Shown piece by piece: positions 1 to 11,230 of a DNA stretch of 64,000 nt. Numbering within the stretch: position 1 is the stretch's first letter; every line of letters begins with the position of its first letter. The stretch is from contig CAJJDN010000026.1 in assembly GCA_905182985.1 (NCBI GenBank), positions 65,684 to 129,683 on the forward strand, in the 5' to 3' direction. This DNA comes from Paramecium sonneborni (taxonomy: Eukaryota > Ciliophora > Oligohymenophorea > Peniculida > Parameciidae). The translations under genes and the position numbers were made by a program. The notes beneath the pieces were generated by a model. That model saw only the letters and a list, made by a program, of their open reading frames with translations, made no database searches and was not told the origin of the DNA.

Positions 1-12
1 TATAATAGATGA

Positions 13-114
13 AAAGATAAAAATTATAAATACCCAAAACATCAATATTTAAAATCTTGCTACAGAATATCAAGATATATTTTAGAAGGAGTTGCTTTGA
101 ATAAGATCTATTGA
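13..114 (+). CDS. C-terminal end of an unidentified gene (partial)
   Basis: A frame with no TGA runs from just after an in-frame TGA at 10-12 to a TGA at 112-114 and ends in ...EGVALNKIY. Its Lys/Tyr/Arg-rich composition looks like a protein terminus rather than noise. The upstream exon would lie outside the window or be joined through a short intron that I cannot place. No family is recognised. At 33 codons it could also be chance. Confidence 0.25.
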   Translation, partial: KDKNYKYPKHQYLKSCYRISRYILEGVALNKIY

Positions 115-311
115 TAAATTAGTTTAGCCTAAATTATTAATTTTTTACTAATTAAAATAAGTAAAATGACTCAACTTATTTTTAAGGAATGAAATTTTTA
201 AGCAATAAATCAGAAAATAAGGTTATAATTAAGTAAATATTTAAATAATTTAATAATGCAGAGCATAAAATTTTCAGTAAAGTAATATTGTATATTATAA
301 TATAAATAAAA

Positions 312-3300
312 ATGTTTTTTGAGAAACTGAGGATCTATAATACGAAGGAGAAATTGATAGAGAGAATAATTGAGTATAAAAGAGAAGAAGAATTAAGAAA
401 AAATAGCCCAATAAGAGAGAAAATAAAAAGAACTAGTACTGAAAGTTACTCATTAATTATAGTTTCAACTTGTTAAACCTATGGAATAGGGTTTAATGGC
501 AATAATCGAATATCAGTATCCCCAAAGATTTAATGTGCTTTAGACATAGAGAAAATAAGAATGCCATTTAGTGCAGAAAGAGAGGGTAATAATTTAACAA
601 GAGTGACAGAAATACCAGTTAGACAATAGTTTTATTATTGAATTAATAATTAGATTAGTTACTCCCCAACCAGTTTAGAAAAGCATCTTAGAACATTTGA
701 ATGATTAGGAGGAAGAAAAAATGATTAGAGAATTACTTGATAATTATAAGCAAGAATAATTTGATGACTTGATGGAAAATGATATATAAGAGATAGAGAG
801 ATTTAATGAAGATGCATATGCTAATTCAATGAAATAATTTTCGTATTAAGATTATAGTCCTTAAAGAATGAATATGATAAAGAAACATTAACATCACCAT
901 CACAAATCAAATCCATCTCGTTACAAAAATAATAATAAGTAGGATTAATAACGTTAATTATATTTGTAATAATTGGAATACAAGGGGGACATCTATTAAG
1001 AATAAAATACTGATCAAGGAAGATTCCTCAAAAGGTTTAGATTGGCTAAGTATTTAAGATATTTATGAAAATAGTAAAAACTTGAATAAGGTTTGTTAAG
1101 AAGATTTTAGAAAGGTAATGAAATCATAAAATAAGCTGGAAGATTATGCATAATTTTATAAGTAAACTCCAAATTTATATATGCAATTAAATAAGAGTTC
1201 AAATCAATAATCTATATTTTAAAGTGGATTAGGATTAGTTCAATAATGCAACCATATTTAAATAGCAAATGCATCTGGATAGATTAGAACAAATTAATAA
1301 GTTAAAGTATTTTCTGAGGCTTTGAAAACTTCATAATGTAAAACTTTAACTCATTTAAAATTAAGCCATAATAAATTAAATTCATTAAAGTATTGAATGT
1401 AATTTTATTTAGAATTTAATAATTAACTAAGTCATTTCCCTAACATCTCTAAGAATTAGATTTAATGAATAATGGATTAGATGCTAAGGCTTGTTAATTA
1501 TTATCAAAATATATATAAAATTCAGCTATAAAGAAAGTGAATCTAGAAAACAATAGAATAGGAGATTTTGGTAGCAATGCTTTATGTTTAGCAATATAAG
1601 ATCATGATTATTTGCTTTATTTAAATTTATCTAAAAACAATCTTACAGAACATTGTACTATTGAATTGTCTAATTACATAAAGAAAACTTAAGTTTTATT
1701 TGAATTATATCTTCATTTTAATTCAATAAATAGTAATGGAGGAATTAATATATGGAAAGCTTTATTTAAGAATTCTAGTGTGAAAGTGTTTGACATTTCT
1801 TATAATAGAACAGCATCATTAGAATGTGCTTAATAGATGGCAAAAGTAATAATTAAATAGTATCCAGAATTAATGCATATTGATATTTCATACAATAATT
1901 TCAATGAGGAATAATCTATAGAAATAAAGAAAGCATTAGATCAAAATTAAAATATTTATGGTTTTCATTATTAAGGTAATTGTCCAAAATATTCTGTTGA
2001 TTCAACTGGTCATTTAAGAGACAGAATATAAGAATCAATTGATATTTAACGTAAAATTGAAGAGTGTAAAAAGAATCCCTAAACAACTTTAAAATTAGTT
2101 GATGATAATTAAATTGAATCATTACAAATTTAAGAAATTCATAATCATCATAATTATTATCAAAATAGGATCAATAATTCGAAGAGTGATTCAGAACTGC
2201 ATAGAAATTTCAGATTTAGACGTATTTAGGGGATGAAACCTATCAAATAAAATTATGATAAAGATGGTGAATTAGATGCTTGTTGGATTTGTGATGGTTG
2301 GTAGGAAGTTAAATTTACATGGACTCCTGGAAAATCAGGAGGAATGAATAATGATCCAATATTTGTACATCTTAACTTTGAGAGTTATAAACCTATTCTT
2401 ATGACTTTACATAATGGAGAGTATTCTGCTTATCGAATGTGTCCTCCTAATTACAAAGTTACTTATTTTTTTAGTAATCCTGTTCTAGGAATTTAGACAA
2501 CTGCAAAAAATTAATTAATCACTTAAACACCTTCAGATGATCCATTATATTAAACTAAATAATCATTCTTATATAATGGCGATATTTTAATAGAAGGTAA
2601 TAGGATGGGTTTTGTAAATGAAATATTTACAGAAGATAAATAATCAATAATGGACAGATATTTTGCTAAAATATTTAGTAAACCAAGAGAAGAGCAGAAA
2701 ACTTTTGATTTAACTAAATTTTTAACAAAAAGAGAAAAATAATTTTGGAGTTATGAACTTTCAATTTTTAAGAATTATTAACCTGATAATGAAGAGGTAA
2801 TAGATGAGTGTTTTGAATATGATTATGGAAGTTCAAAAATCAATAAAATAATAAAGGATCCATTAGAATATAATGAAGTTAAGGAAATAATGAGAGAATA
2901 TTATCCATATATATTTGCATCATATAAGTTTTATGCATCAACATTGATAGGCGCAACAATTCCTTGTATTTCATCAAATGCATTTTTTGATTTAGTTAAT
3001 TAAACTAGTATTATATCAGATAAATTCAGATCTGGTGATGTTGATTTAAATTTTATTTCTACATCAAATGTAAAAGATATTAGCTATCCAAATGTATATG
3101 AAAAAGCATTGGTTAGATATTAATTGATGGAATTATTGGTTAGAATAGCAATAGATAAATATTTAAGAACTTAAATATGTAAATCAGTAAAAGAAAGTTT
3201 GAGAAAGTTATTTGAAGAAGATGGAGTGAAGTAAAAATTGTTGGAAATAGATAGAAGTTAAGATTGGAGAGATATGAGATATTGGAATGAATAATGTGAT

Positions 3301-4081
3301 ACACTTTTAAGTATAAATTGTTAAATTCATATATAGAGGATAGATTACCAATGTTAAAGATACTTTTTAAATATGCATCTAAATTAAATCCTAAATAGAA
3401 ATATTACAAACATTTATGGCTTCAATTTAAAGACTTTAGAGATTTAATTAATAAATGTGATTTGTATTGTGATATTTTTGTTGAACGAGATGCATATTTA
3501 GTATTCTTGTTATCAATGTAAACTTCAGTAGATGAATTATTCTTACTTAAACATTTTCAAATGGAATTTTATGAATTTCTAGAAGCACTTGCTAGATGTG
3601 CTGAGAAATTATCATTAATTAGAACTTAAGATTAATTAACTATCGATGAAAGAAGATAACAACCATTATTCAAAAAATTAGATGCACTTACTTATCTTAT
3701 CTATGTCAGATTAGGAGAATCTATAAAGTCTTATTTTAAAGATTCAGAAGATCTTTCAGATTTTGATAAGTGCATGTCTAAATAATATGGATTGGTTATC
3801 AAATAACCAAATCCTGATGAAGAAGAAGAGGTTGAAAAACTTAGTGTTTAATAAGAAGAAAAAATACTTGATGAACAATTGAAAATAATTGTTGTTCCAC
3901 CTTAAATTACAGTGGTATTTATATATTTAATTAAAAGGTTTAATCAAATAAAAAACCCAATGGAATGACATTTATGTAAGTCATTAAATAGGCTTAATAA
4001 TAAAAACAATTAAAAAACCTATTCAATTTGACAAATGTAGTTCAATACTTTAGATTAAAAGAAGAAGAATAATAAAAATGA
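312..4081 (+). CDS. Large leucine-rich-repeat protein, about 1217 aa
   Basis: The start is ATG 312. Five introns (25, 19, 23, 26 and 23 nt) bring the coding length to 1218 codons, ending at TGA 4079-4081. The first about 300 residues are low-complexity and Gln/His rich, with a short His run. About residues 330-560 carry ribonuclease-inhibitor-type leucine-rich repeats (LxLSxNKL, LxLMNNGL, VNLENNRIG, LNLSKNNL). Past residue 600 comes a Cys/Trp motif (CWICDGW) followed by a long helical region with no family I know. The tail is acidic. LRRs of this kind act as protein-binding scaffolds. The architecture resembles ciliate LRR proteins, some of them ciliary, but that role is inference. The Cu/Zn SOD gene follows 160 bp downstream on the same strand. 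Confidence 0.8.
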
Positions 4082-4240
4082 CTAAATATTTTCTTATATT
4101 TATAAAGAGATATTAATTCTAATTTTTTTTACTTTTAGTCATTAAGATTGTTATATTTATAAAAGTGTAAAAGATTAAACAGAGAATATAGAGAAGAAGG
4201 ATAATATAAATTTTATTTTGTGTTAAAATAATTAATAAAA

Positions 4241-4848
4241 ATGTTAAAATCCTTTGGTATTATTTCTGGTTTTGTTTTACTTAGTTAAGGAAAGGTTAAT
4301 TCATTAACAGAGAATTTTAATGCATCTAGACATGCTTTATGCATTTTATTTCCAGATTTTAATTCAGGAGTGAATGGTGTTGTTTCATTTTCATAAGAGC
4401 ATATTAATTCAAAAACAAAGATTGCTGCAGTAGTAAGAGGATTAAAGCCAAATAGTTTACATGGTATTCACATTCATGAATATGGTGATTTAAGTAATGG
4501 TTGTACAACTGCTGGATCTCATTATAATCCTTTTGGACATGATCATGGAGGTCCATTAGATGAGAAAAGACATATAGGAGATCTAGGAAATATAAAAACA
4601 GATGAAAGAGGAAATGGATATTTGACTTATGAAGATAATTAGATTTAATTATATGGAGAATATAGGTATAAATTTGAATAAATAAATTAAGTATTTTGGG
4701 TAGATCAGTTGTTGTACATGCAGGTTAAGATGATTTGGGAAGAGGAAATTAAAAAGAATCAAAAACAACAGGAAATAGTGGGGCTAGATTAGCTTGTGGA
4801 GTTATAGGTTTAGCTTCAGGATTTAAGAATTTATAACCATATAAATGA
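4241..4848 (+). CDS. Secreted Cu/Zn superoxide dismutase
   Basis: This enzyme dismutates superoxide to oxygen and hydrogen peroxide. The protein has 192 residues once one 26-nt intron (4677-4702) is removed. All metal ligands are visible. HIHEYG gives two copper histidines. SHYNPFGHDHGG and EKRHIGDLGN give the bridging and zinc histidines and the zinc aspartate. VVVHAGQDD gives the last copper histidine. The disulfide cysteines (NGCTTAG, LACGVIG) and the active-site arginine (GARLACG) are present. The first 20 residues form a hydrophobic signal-like leader (MLKSFGIISGFVLL), so it is probably secreted or lumenal, unlike cytosolic SOD1. The divergence of this leader from cytosolic forms is seen directly; the destination is inferred. 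Confidence 0.93.
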
Positions 4849-4907
4849 TAATTAATATATAACTATAGAAAAATTTAGGAATATTGTTATTCTCTTTATT
4901 AAAAAAT

Positions 4908-6328
4908 ATGTTATCATTTGATTATTTATTGAAGCCATTCGACTCATTTGACTAATTGGTGATGAGCAGTGTCAAAGATTTAAACATTTCAGAGGACAAA
5001 GTTAGACTTGTTTCATATTTTGTAAAAATTAGAATTCATTACTAGCTATTTTGCATTCCTATAGCCATAATATTTAGTAAGTTAAAATCAAGCAGAATAA
5101 GATTAATATATAACATCTTTTTTGGAGTATTCTTCACTTTGTTCTTGGGGAGGGAATGGTTTGTGTATATTAATATTACCACTATATTGGTATATTTTAT
5201 ATCAACAATTCCAACTAAAAATGTAGTGATACCAATAACAATAACAGCATTTGTTGCTTTATCATATGTCCATCTATTTAGATAATGGGTAATATAGATA
5301 AAATATTATTAGTTTGATTACATGTCTTGGAAAATTGATTTTTCAGTAATATAGATGACTGTAACATGCAGATTAATTTATTATGCCGTAGATTTATAAG
5401 ATGGAAAAGCTTATGACACTGGATTTTGGACATATTACTCATACATATTTTCCTTTTTTAGCATAATGATTGGGCCTGTCCCATATCATAATTATTTAAA
5501 TCTGCTTAATTAAAAAGAAGAATATTCTAATATTAAATTTAATTAATATAAATCAGTTATTACTAATTTAATAAAGGCTTTATTATTTTGTGCTGGTGAA
5601 ATATGGATAAGACCATATGTTGATTATGATTGGTATGATTCACCATAATGGAATTAATTGAATCTTCTAGAAAAGAATCTATTATAAGCAATAATAGGTT
5701 TAGTTGCTAGAATGAGATATTTTGCTGGATTTAAATTTACTTAAGCTGCAATGGATGCTGTTGGTATTACTTATAATGAAGATTCATGTATATCTTATAT
5801 TTAAATAATGAATAGAATAATTTGATAAATTCATCACTTGTGATTATTCCTATGAAAAAGATGTGAGTGCAATTCATAAAACCACGAAATGGAATACTAC
5901 TGTACAAATATGGCTCAAATATTGTTTTTTTGATAAATTATCCATTCTTTTTAATGTCTCTACAGCTTATTACATGACTTATGGAATAAGTGCATTATGG
6001 CATGGTTTTTATTTAGGATATTATTAAACCTTTTTTTGGTGGGCATTAATTAATCAGAATTGCAAGTATGTTTATAGATGTAGAGATAAATTTTAATGGT
6101 ATATAATTATTATAAACATTATAAAGGATTCCATCAACACTCAGAAGTATTATAGCCTTTACCTATTGTACATTTACTATGAATCAAATCGCTATGACTA
6201 TGGGTTTGTTAGATTGGGATAAAGGAATGAGATTCAATAACAGTATGTATTGGTCTGGACCTATTGCAGTCTTAATAGTATTCTTCTTTTTCTTCATTAC
6301 TCAATATGGATAAAAAAGAAGAAAGTGA
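4908..6328 (+). CDS. MBOAT-family membrane O-acyltransferase (lysophospholipid acyltransferase-like)
   Basis: This is a multi-pass membrane protein of roughly 450 residues with several tiny introns, for example 28 nt near 5791. The MBOAT catalytic pair is present: the asparagine in WNTTVQIWLKY and the histidine in the hydrophobic segment ISALWHGFYLGYY. The region MIGPVPYHNYLNL also matches the family, where an IGPxFxYxxY block precedes the catalytic part. Members transfer acyl chains to lysophospholipids in the ER (MBOAT1/2/5/7 type) or to other acceptors; the substrate cannot be read here. The C-terminus is a short basic tail (GQKRRK). It ends 20 bp before the stop of the convergent gene on the minus strand. 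Confidence 0.85.
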
Positions 6329-6347
6329 AGACATTATTTATTATTTC

Positions 6348-7400
6348 TCATAAATAAACATATATCGAATTATTAGTGTCGTTTAAATTCAAATATTAAC
6401 TCTATTATCCTTTATTAAATATATGTTTTCCTTATTTTAATTAAATTATTTATATTACTCTAAAAACTAATCCATCTACTATTTCAAATATTTCTACATT
6501 GATATAAATTACAAATCCTGACTTTAATCAATAACTTTTAAAAAATAATTCTTAATTATTTAATTAATTTTTTATTATTTATATAATATAATTATGATTG
6601 CCTAATTATTAAATCAAATAAATTATAATTCATCTCCTGGATTAATTTATTAAATAGATCAAGATGTATACAAAATTAATTTTAATATTCATTATATTTT
6701 ATAATAATACACAATATATTACATCATCTTTACTAATACATCCTATTTGTACTATCAAATTTTATACTTTAAATTCAATTTAAAAGTGGTGATCAGATAA
6801 TTTAATAATAATTATTTCATCATATTTCTATACTTCCATAATTAATAAATTAAAATTTATCATATTTATTATTAAATTCCAAAAGGATTCAATAACTTAG
6901 AGTTAAAGCTATTTTATCATAGATAAGTAATTTACTTCTCTACTTTCGAACTAATTTTCTTTCATTTTTAAATGCCATTCTAAAACTACCACTTCTTTAT
7001 TCTCAACACAAATAGAAGAGTCATAAAAATTTGATTCTTGAATTAGGTCTCCTGTCTTATAAATAAATTTATCTATATTCATTTTTAATTTAATGCCACA
7101 TATTTGAGTGTTGGAACATTCAAATTAAGCTTTTAAATTGATAAATGATGGATTAAATAAATATTATATTAAAAACATTCTGTAATTTAATTTTTTTATA
7201 TCTTACTTTTACGATTTTGATCTAAAATTTTATATTAGGCTTCTAATTTAAGAATTTTAATTCAATCGAATACTAACTATTCCTAAAGTTAAGTAAAAAA
7301 TACCTATGAAAATTACTATTTTAAATAAATTTGTAGTTTGAACTTATGATATACTATACCATATTATCTTTTTTGAAAGAAATTCTTAAGATTTACTCAT
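6348..7400 (-). CDS. Unknown protein with one N-terminal membrane segment
   Basis: From ATG 7400 the protein begins MSKSQEFLSKKIIW and soon has one hydrophobic segment (LFKIVIFIGIFYLTLGIV). A likely extracytoplasmic region follows, with a CSNTQIC pair and a further SSIC. Introns of about 27 and 35 nt are clear; a third is needed near 6520 to reach the final frame ending at 6348-6350. The layout is type II or signal-anchor. I briefly considered CDC50/TMEM30 because of the topology, but I see no second C-terminal helix or family motif. No function is assigned. It is convergent with the MBOAT gene. Confidence 0.55.
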
Positions 7401-7621
7401 TTAATTATAAAGAAATAAAAATTAAATTTAATATTATGATAAATAATGTAGTATTAGATTAATGTAAATTTTAGTGATTGTTAATTCATTGTAAATTCGT
7501 AATAATAGATTGAAAGTCAAATTAACACATTAATATTTCAATGATTTTGGTTTGAAATATTAATAATTGAATTTTAATGAATTAATTTCATTTCTCTTCA
7601 AACTTGAATGCACTATTACCT

Positions 7622-8384
7622 ATGGAGAATTATTAATTAATACTTAATGAACAAACAAGATTATCTAAAAATATTCATAGCTAGAATACTATTTAGATTA
7701 AGCAATTTTACTCAGAATAAACTACTAGAAGAAAAAGTTGTCAATGTAGTTAATGTGGTTAACAAAGTCAATTTTAATTCAAAACAATGAATATACCATT
7801 AAAGAAAAGAGAAATTCCTATAGAATAGGAATATCCCTTACTTGAATTAATGGTGTACAAAGCTGAATGTAAAGAAAGTAAATATTTTCTTAGCTAGGAT
7901 GAGTACATTTTATAAGAAATCATCAATTAAGAATTTATAAACTTAAGAATCTAAAGATAACATAAATAACACTTAATTATCTTTAAATATTCATGGGTTT
8001 AAACGGGCTTACAATAGAAAAACTGCATTATTAAAATTAATTACAGATTGTTAAGATAGATCAAAAAGAGGAGAAAATAGTGAATTATTTTCTTAATCTG
8101 ATCTATAATCTTTAAATTCTTAGAAATCTTTGAATATAACAACTACTCCTACTCAATCGTACTTATAGAATCATAAAAATTCAATCTAACCTTTAAGCCT
8201 ATTTTCACCTAAAAGAAAACAAAATAATACTCATAAAAAATTATTTAGCATTAATATAAGAAACTAAAATCCATATATAATAAATTCGAATAAATAATTA
8301 TTAATTAAGCCATTAAAATTATAAACCTCACGTTCAACTCTTCTTGGATGTTCGTTCCCAAAACTTATTAAGAAAAACTCATGA
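7622..8384 (+). CDS. Unknown Ser/Gln/Lys-rich protein, 245 aa
   Basis: ATG 7622 to TGA 8382-8384 closes in frame after one 25-nt intron (about 7869-7893). The N-terminus holds a small cysteine cluster (KSCQCSQCG) that could bind a metal. The middle is charged. The C-terminal 120 residues are rich in Ser, Asn, Lys and Gln and look disordered, with SP and TP sites. I do not recognise a family. It is divergent from the gene at 6348-7400, with 221 bp between the two starts. Confidence 0.55.
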
Positions 8385-8750
8385 TTATATTCTAGTTAAT
8401 TTATTAATAATTTAATATAATATAATTTCTTATTTTATCCATTTTTTTGTGTTAAAAATTTAGGCAAAATAATTATATATTTTGCCTATATTCTAATTTG
8501 ATATGATTATAAATATGAATACATTATGCCATCTATAAATTAACATTCCAATCATATTTCAAAAGAAGTGTGATATTTGCTTATAATTTTTATTTATTTT
8601 AGATATATATAGGTAAATATAAATAATTTTTGAATTTAGAGAAAATTTAACTTAAAATAATGATATATTAAGATTAGTTTGAATAAATGGAAACATGTGA
8701 TTTGTAAAGAGCTGTGTAAATAAGAATAACCAAATACATAAACATGATAA

Positions 8751-9152
8751 TCATTTTTAAAAAACAATTAAATTTCTATGATTTTCAACATTTAGAAGTA
8801 ATTCTTCAATATCTAAATTTGGGATTTCCATGTCTTCAGCAATACTTTTTAGATGGTTCTTAAACTTATCGAATTATTAGTTTGTGATATTCAGATTTTT
8901 GTGGACTTCAATTAAGTCTCTAAGATTGTTAAATAACTAAAGGTACCTGCCTGTATATTAAGTATTTTTGTCACCCATCATTTATGAGAAGAATCGCTTT
9001 TATTGATACCTTACTCTACTCATGTCTGCCTTTAAAAATTTATCACGTAGAAGTTTATCAAAGAGTACTTTGTAATAGAATTGATCTATAAGCTCTGATA
9101 CTTATTGATCTCCTCCAAATTTTTCAAAGAGGCATTTCTTTTAATTATCCAT
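8751..9152 (-). CDS. Truncated (2-on-2) hemoglobin, group I type
   Basis: The protein has 133 residues in one exon, the usual length of a truncated globin. It begins MDNQKKCLFEKFGGDQQ, matching the LFExLGG start of group I truncated hemoglobins, which were first described in Paramecium and Tetrahymena. The B helix carries the FYY tyrosine (B10). The proximal histidine F8 sits in LIEVHKNLNITNQQF. A YTGRYL segment corresponds to the family TGRN/TGK region. Function would be heme-based oxygen binding or NO chemistry. Its ATG lies only 15 nt downstream of the stop of the RING/LRR gene on the same strand; see the finding about a possible fusion. Confidence 0.88.
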
Positions 9153-9167
9153 TATTAATTTTTATTA

Positions 9168-11180
9168 TCAAATATTCACTAAATATCCAACACGTTTTAA
9201 ATCTTCAATTTTCTTTTTTGCTTTGGTCGTATTTATTAAAGTTTGGTTCAAGTATAAGGATTTAGGCAACGAACATCCTAAAGGGGAATTTCTAACTAAA
9301 GATATAAAATAGTCTAAAGTTCTTTCAGTTATCATATTTGATGACAAATGCAGACTTTAAAACACTTAATTAGTATTTTATACAAGACAATCTAAAAGCT
9401 TACAAGCACCTTCATCTGTAATTTTATTCCTTACTAATTTAAGTTATTTAACTCTCTTAGAAATTTTAAGAATATCTCCTACATATTATAATCCTTCATC
9501 TCCCAATTCTAATTATATAAATATATATAAATAATACCTGCACTTGAAAAATCTGCAATATCTAAATTATCACTTTTAAATGCTTACCAAACACTTTCAA
9601 ATTTTTCATTAATTTTAAACATTTTCTTTTTTTTACAATCTTATATTTTAGTATTAGGACTAACACCCTATCTAATTGAATTAACTTATTCTAAATCTCT
9701 TCTGCCTGGACTAGGTTATTAAAAAGATCCTTTCAATTTCTCTAAAGCTCTAATCTAAATTCTTTCAGGTTTTGTCGGAGTAGTTGATTGAATATTTTAA
9801 GAGGTTGATACAGGTTAAATTTCTTTAAGTTCTTTTAATCCAGATCCAACTTTATTTTTTGCAAAATCTTCCTAATCTAAACTACTTCTATTTGGACTTT
9901 TAACTTATGATACATTTGTTGTTTCTTCCATTAAACTTTCACTCCAATCTGCCATTGATATATCTTTAAGTAACATAGGTTCATCTTAACAAAAACTTGA
10001 AAAAACATCCTAACCACATAATTTACTAAAACTTTCATTTCTTTTCATATCTTATAATAATGCTGAATCTGTTAATGTATTTATAGTCTTTAAAATTTAA
10101 CTACTTTTTGTCATCGTATTTGTATTATTTACATTACACAATTGTAGTGTAATTGTAAAAAGGTTATCAAAACTCTTATCTATTTCGGACTTTTTGAGAT
10201 CAACTCTCAATTTTTTTATTTTAATATTTTAGAGTTTAAGATCCAATTATTTTTAGATCTTTTCTAAATCATCATAAATTCCCTTTCCTTTATCAACACA
10301 AGCATAATCTTAATTATTTAGTAAATCTAATGGCAATTCTCCATTCTCTGTTTTCGTTGAAAAATATACTAATCTATCCTTTGCTGTTATCTTCCACAAT
10401 TCAGCTTAAGATAAACTACTTTGTAACAATTCTTTAACTTATTTTTTTGTTTGCTATTCTAACGATTATGTTAATGTAGTTAATTATTCTATAAGTCTCT
10501 ACTCTTTAAGATCCAACAATTAATGGAGTTCTCTAAATTTTTCTTTAACAGTATTGTGACTTTCGGTGAGAACACTTTAAAATCTGTCTTATAAAGGTTC
10601 AAAATATTTTTACTCTGTTAATTCACTTTACTTTTAAAGAATCTTTTAATAAATTTACATGATGTTTTCTGCTTTCTGAGTGATCTCTTTAACAACATCA
10701 TCTACAGAACGTACTTCATGATGTCTATGTTATCCAAATAATGCACATCTCGTACAAATTCTTACTTAATCTGTAAGACATACTATTTCCAATTTTTCTA
10801 AATGTTCCTAACATAAATCATTTGGAATATCGTTAGAAATTAAGTTATTTAATTAGAGCTGATAATCTATATCGTTATCATCATTTCTTGCTGATTACCT
10901 GCTTTATTAGTATTAGGCTTTATGCTTAACCACCATTTTCAATAATTAACAGTTTTTTGGGAATTATGAGATATCATTTTTATTTTTAGCCATGATACTA
11001 CATAAGATAATAATGATACCCATCTTCTGGACAAACAATATACTTTTTATTGATAAGCATTTATTAAATACAATTTTAACAAATTGTATGACCACAATCT
11101 GGAAGCATCAATGGTAAATTATCATTTTCATTAAACATCATTTAGCATTCAGGACATATTAACTCTTCTATTTGTTACAT
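9168..11180 (-). CDS. RING - B-box - coiled-coil protein with C-terminal leucine-rich repeats (TRIM-like)
   Basis: The protein has 653 residues and two introns (22 and 29 nt). Residues 1-60 form a C3HC4 RING finger: CPEC, then DCGHTICQNC, then CPED. About residues 115-155 form a B-box (CQEH, CLTD, ICTRC, HRHHE). A long Gln-rich coiled coil follows, then a Ser/Thr-rich linker. The last about 130 residues have RNI-type repeat features (LKLVRNKITDEGACKLLD, LHLSSNMIT). RING plus B-box plus coiled coil is the TRIM layout of E3 ubiquitin ligases; the usual PRY/SPRY end is replaced here by LRRs. Ligase activity is inferred from the RING. A USP deubiquitinase is divergently encoded 50 bp away. Confidence 0.85.
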
Positions 11181-11230
11181 TTTTGAATTCAAAAACAGTT
11201 GATATTAAATTTATATTAAATATATATTTT

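Noticed and set aside
1381..1453. A second intron (GTCATTTCC...TAAG) in the LRR gene
   Set aside because: The single 23-nt intron at 1390-1412 already restores the frame and reads as LRR sequence; adding the second breaks the codon total.
6598..7260. Forward open frame from ATG 6596 through the minus-strand gene at 6348-7400
   Set aside because: Long TGA-free frames arise by chance in this A+T content; the minus strand has far better protein composition, a signal-anchor and matching intron borders.
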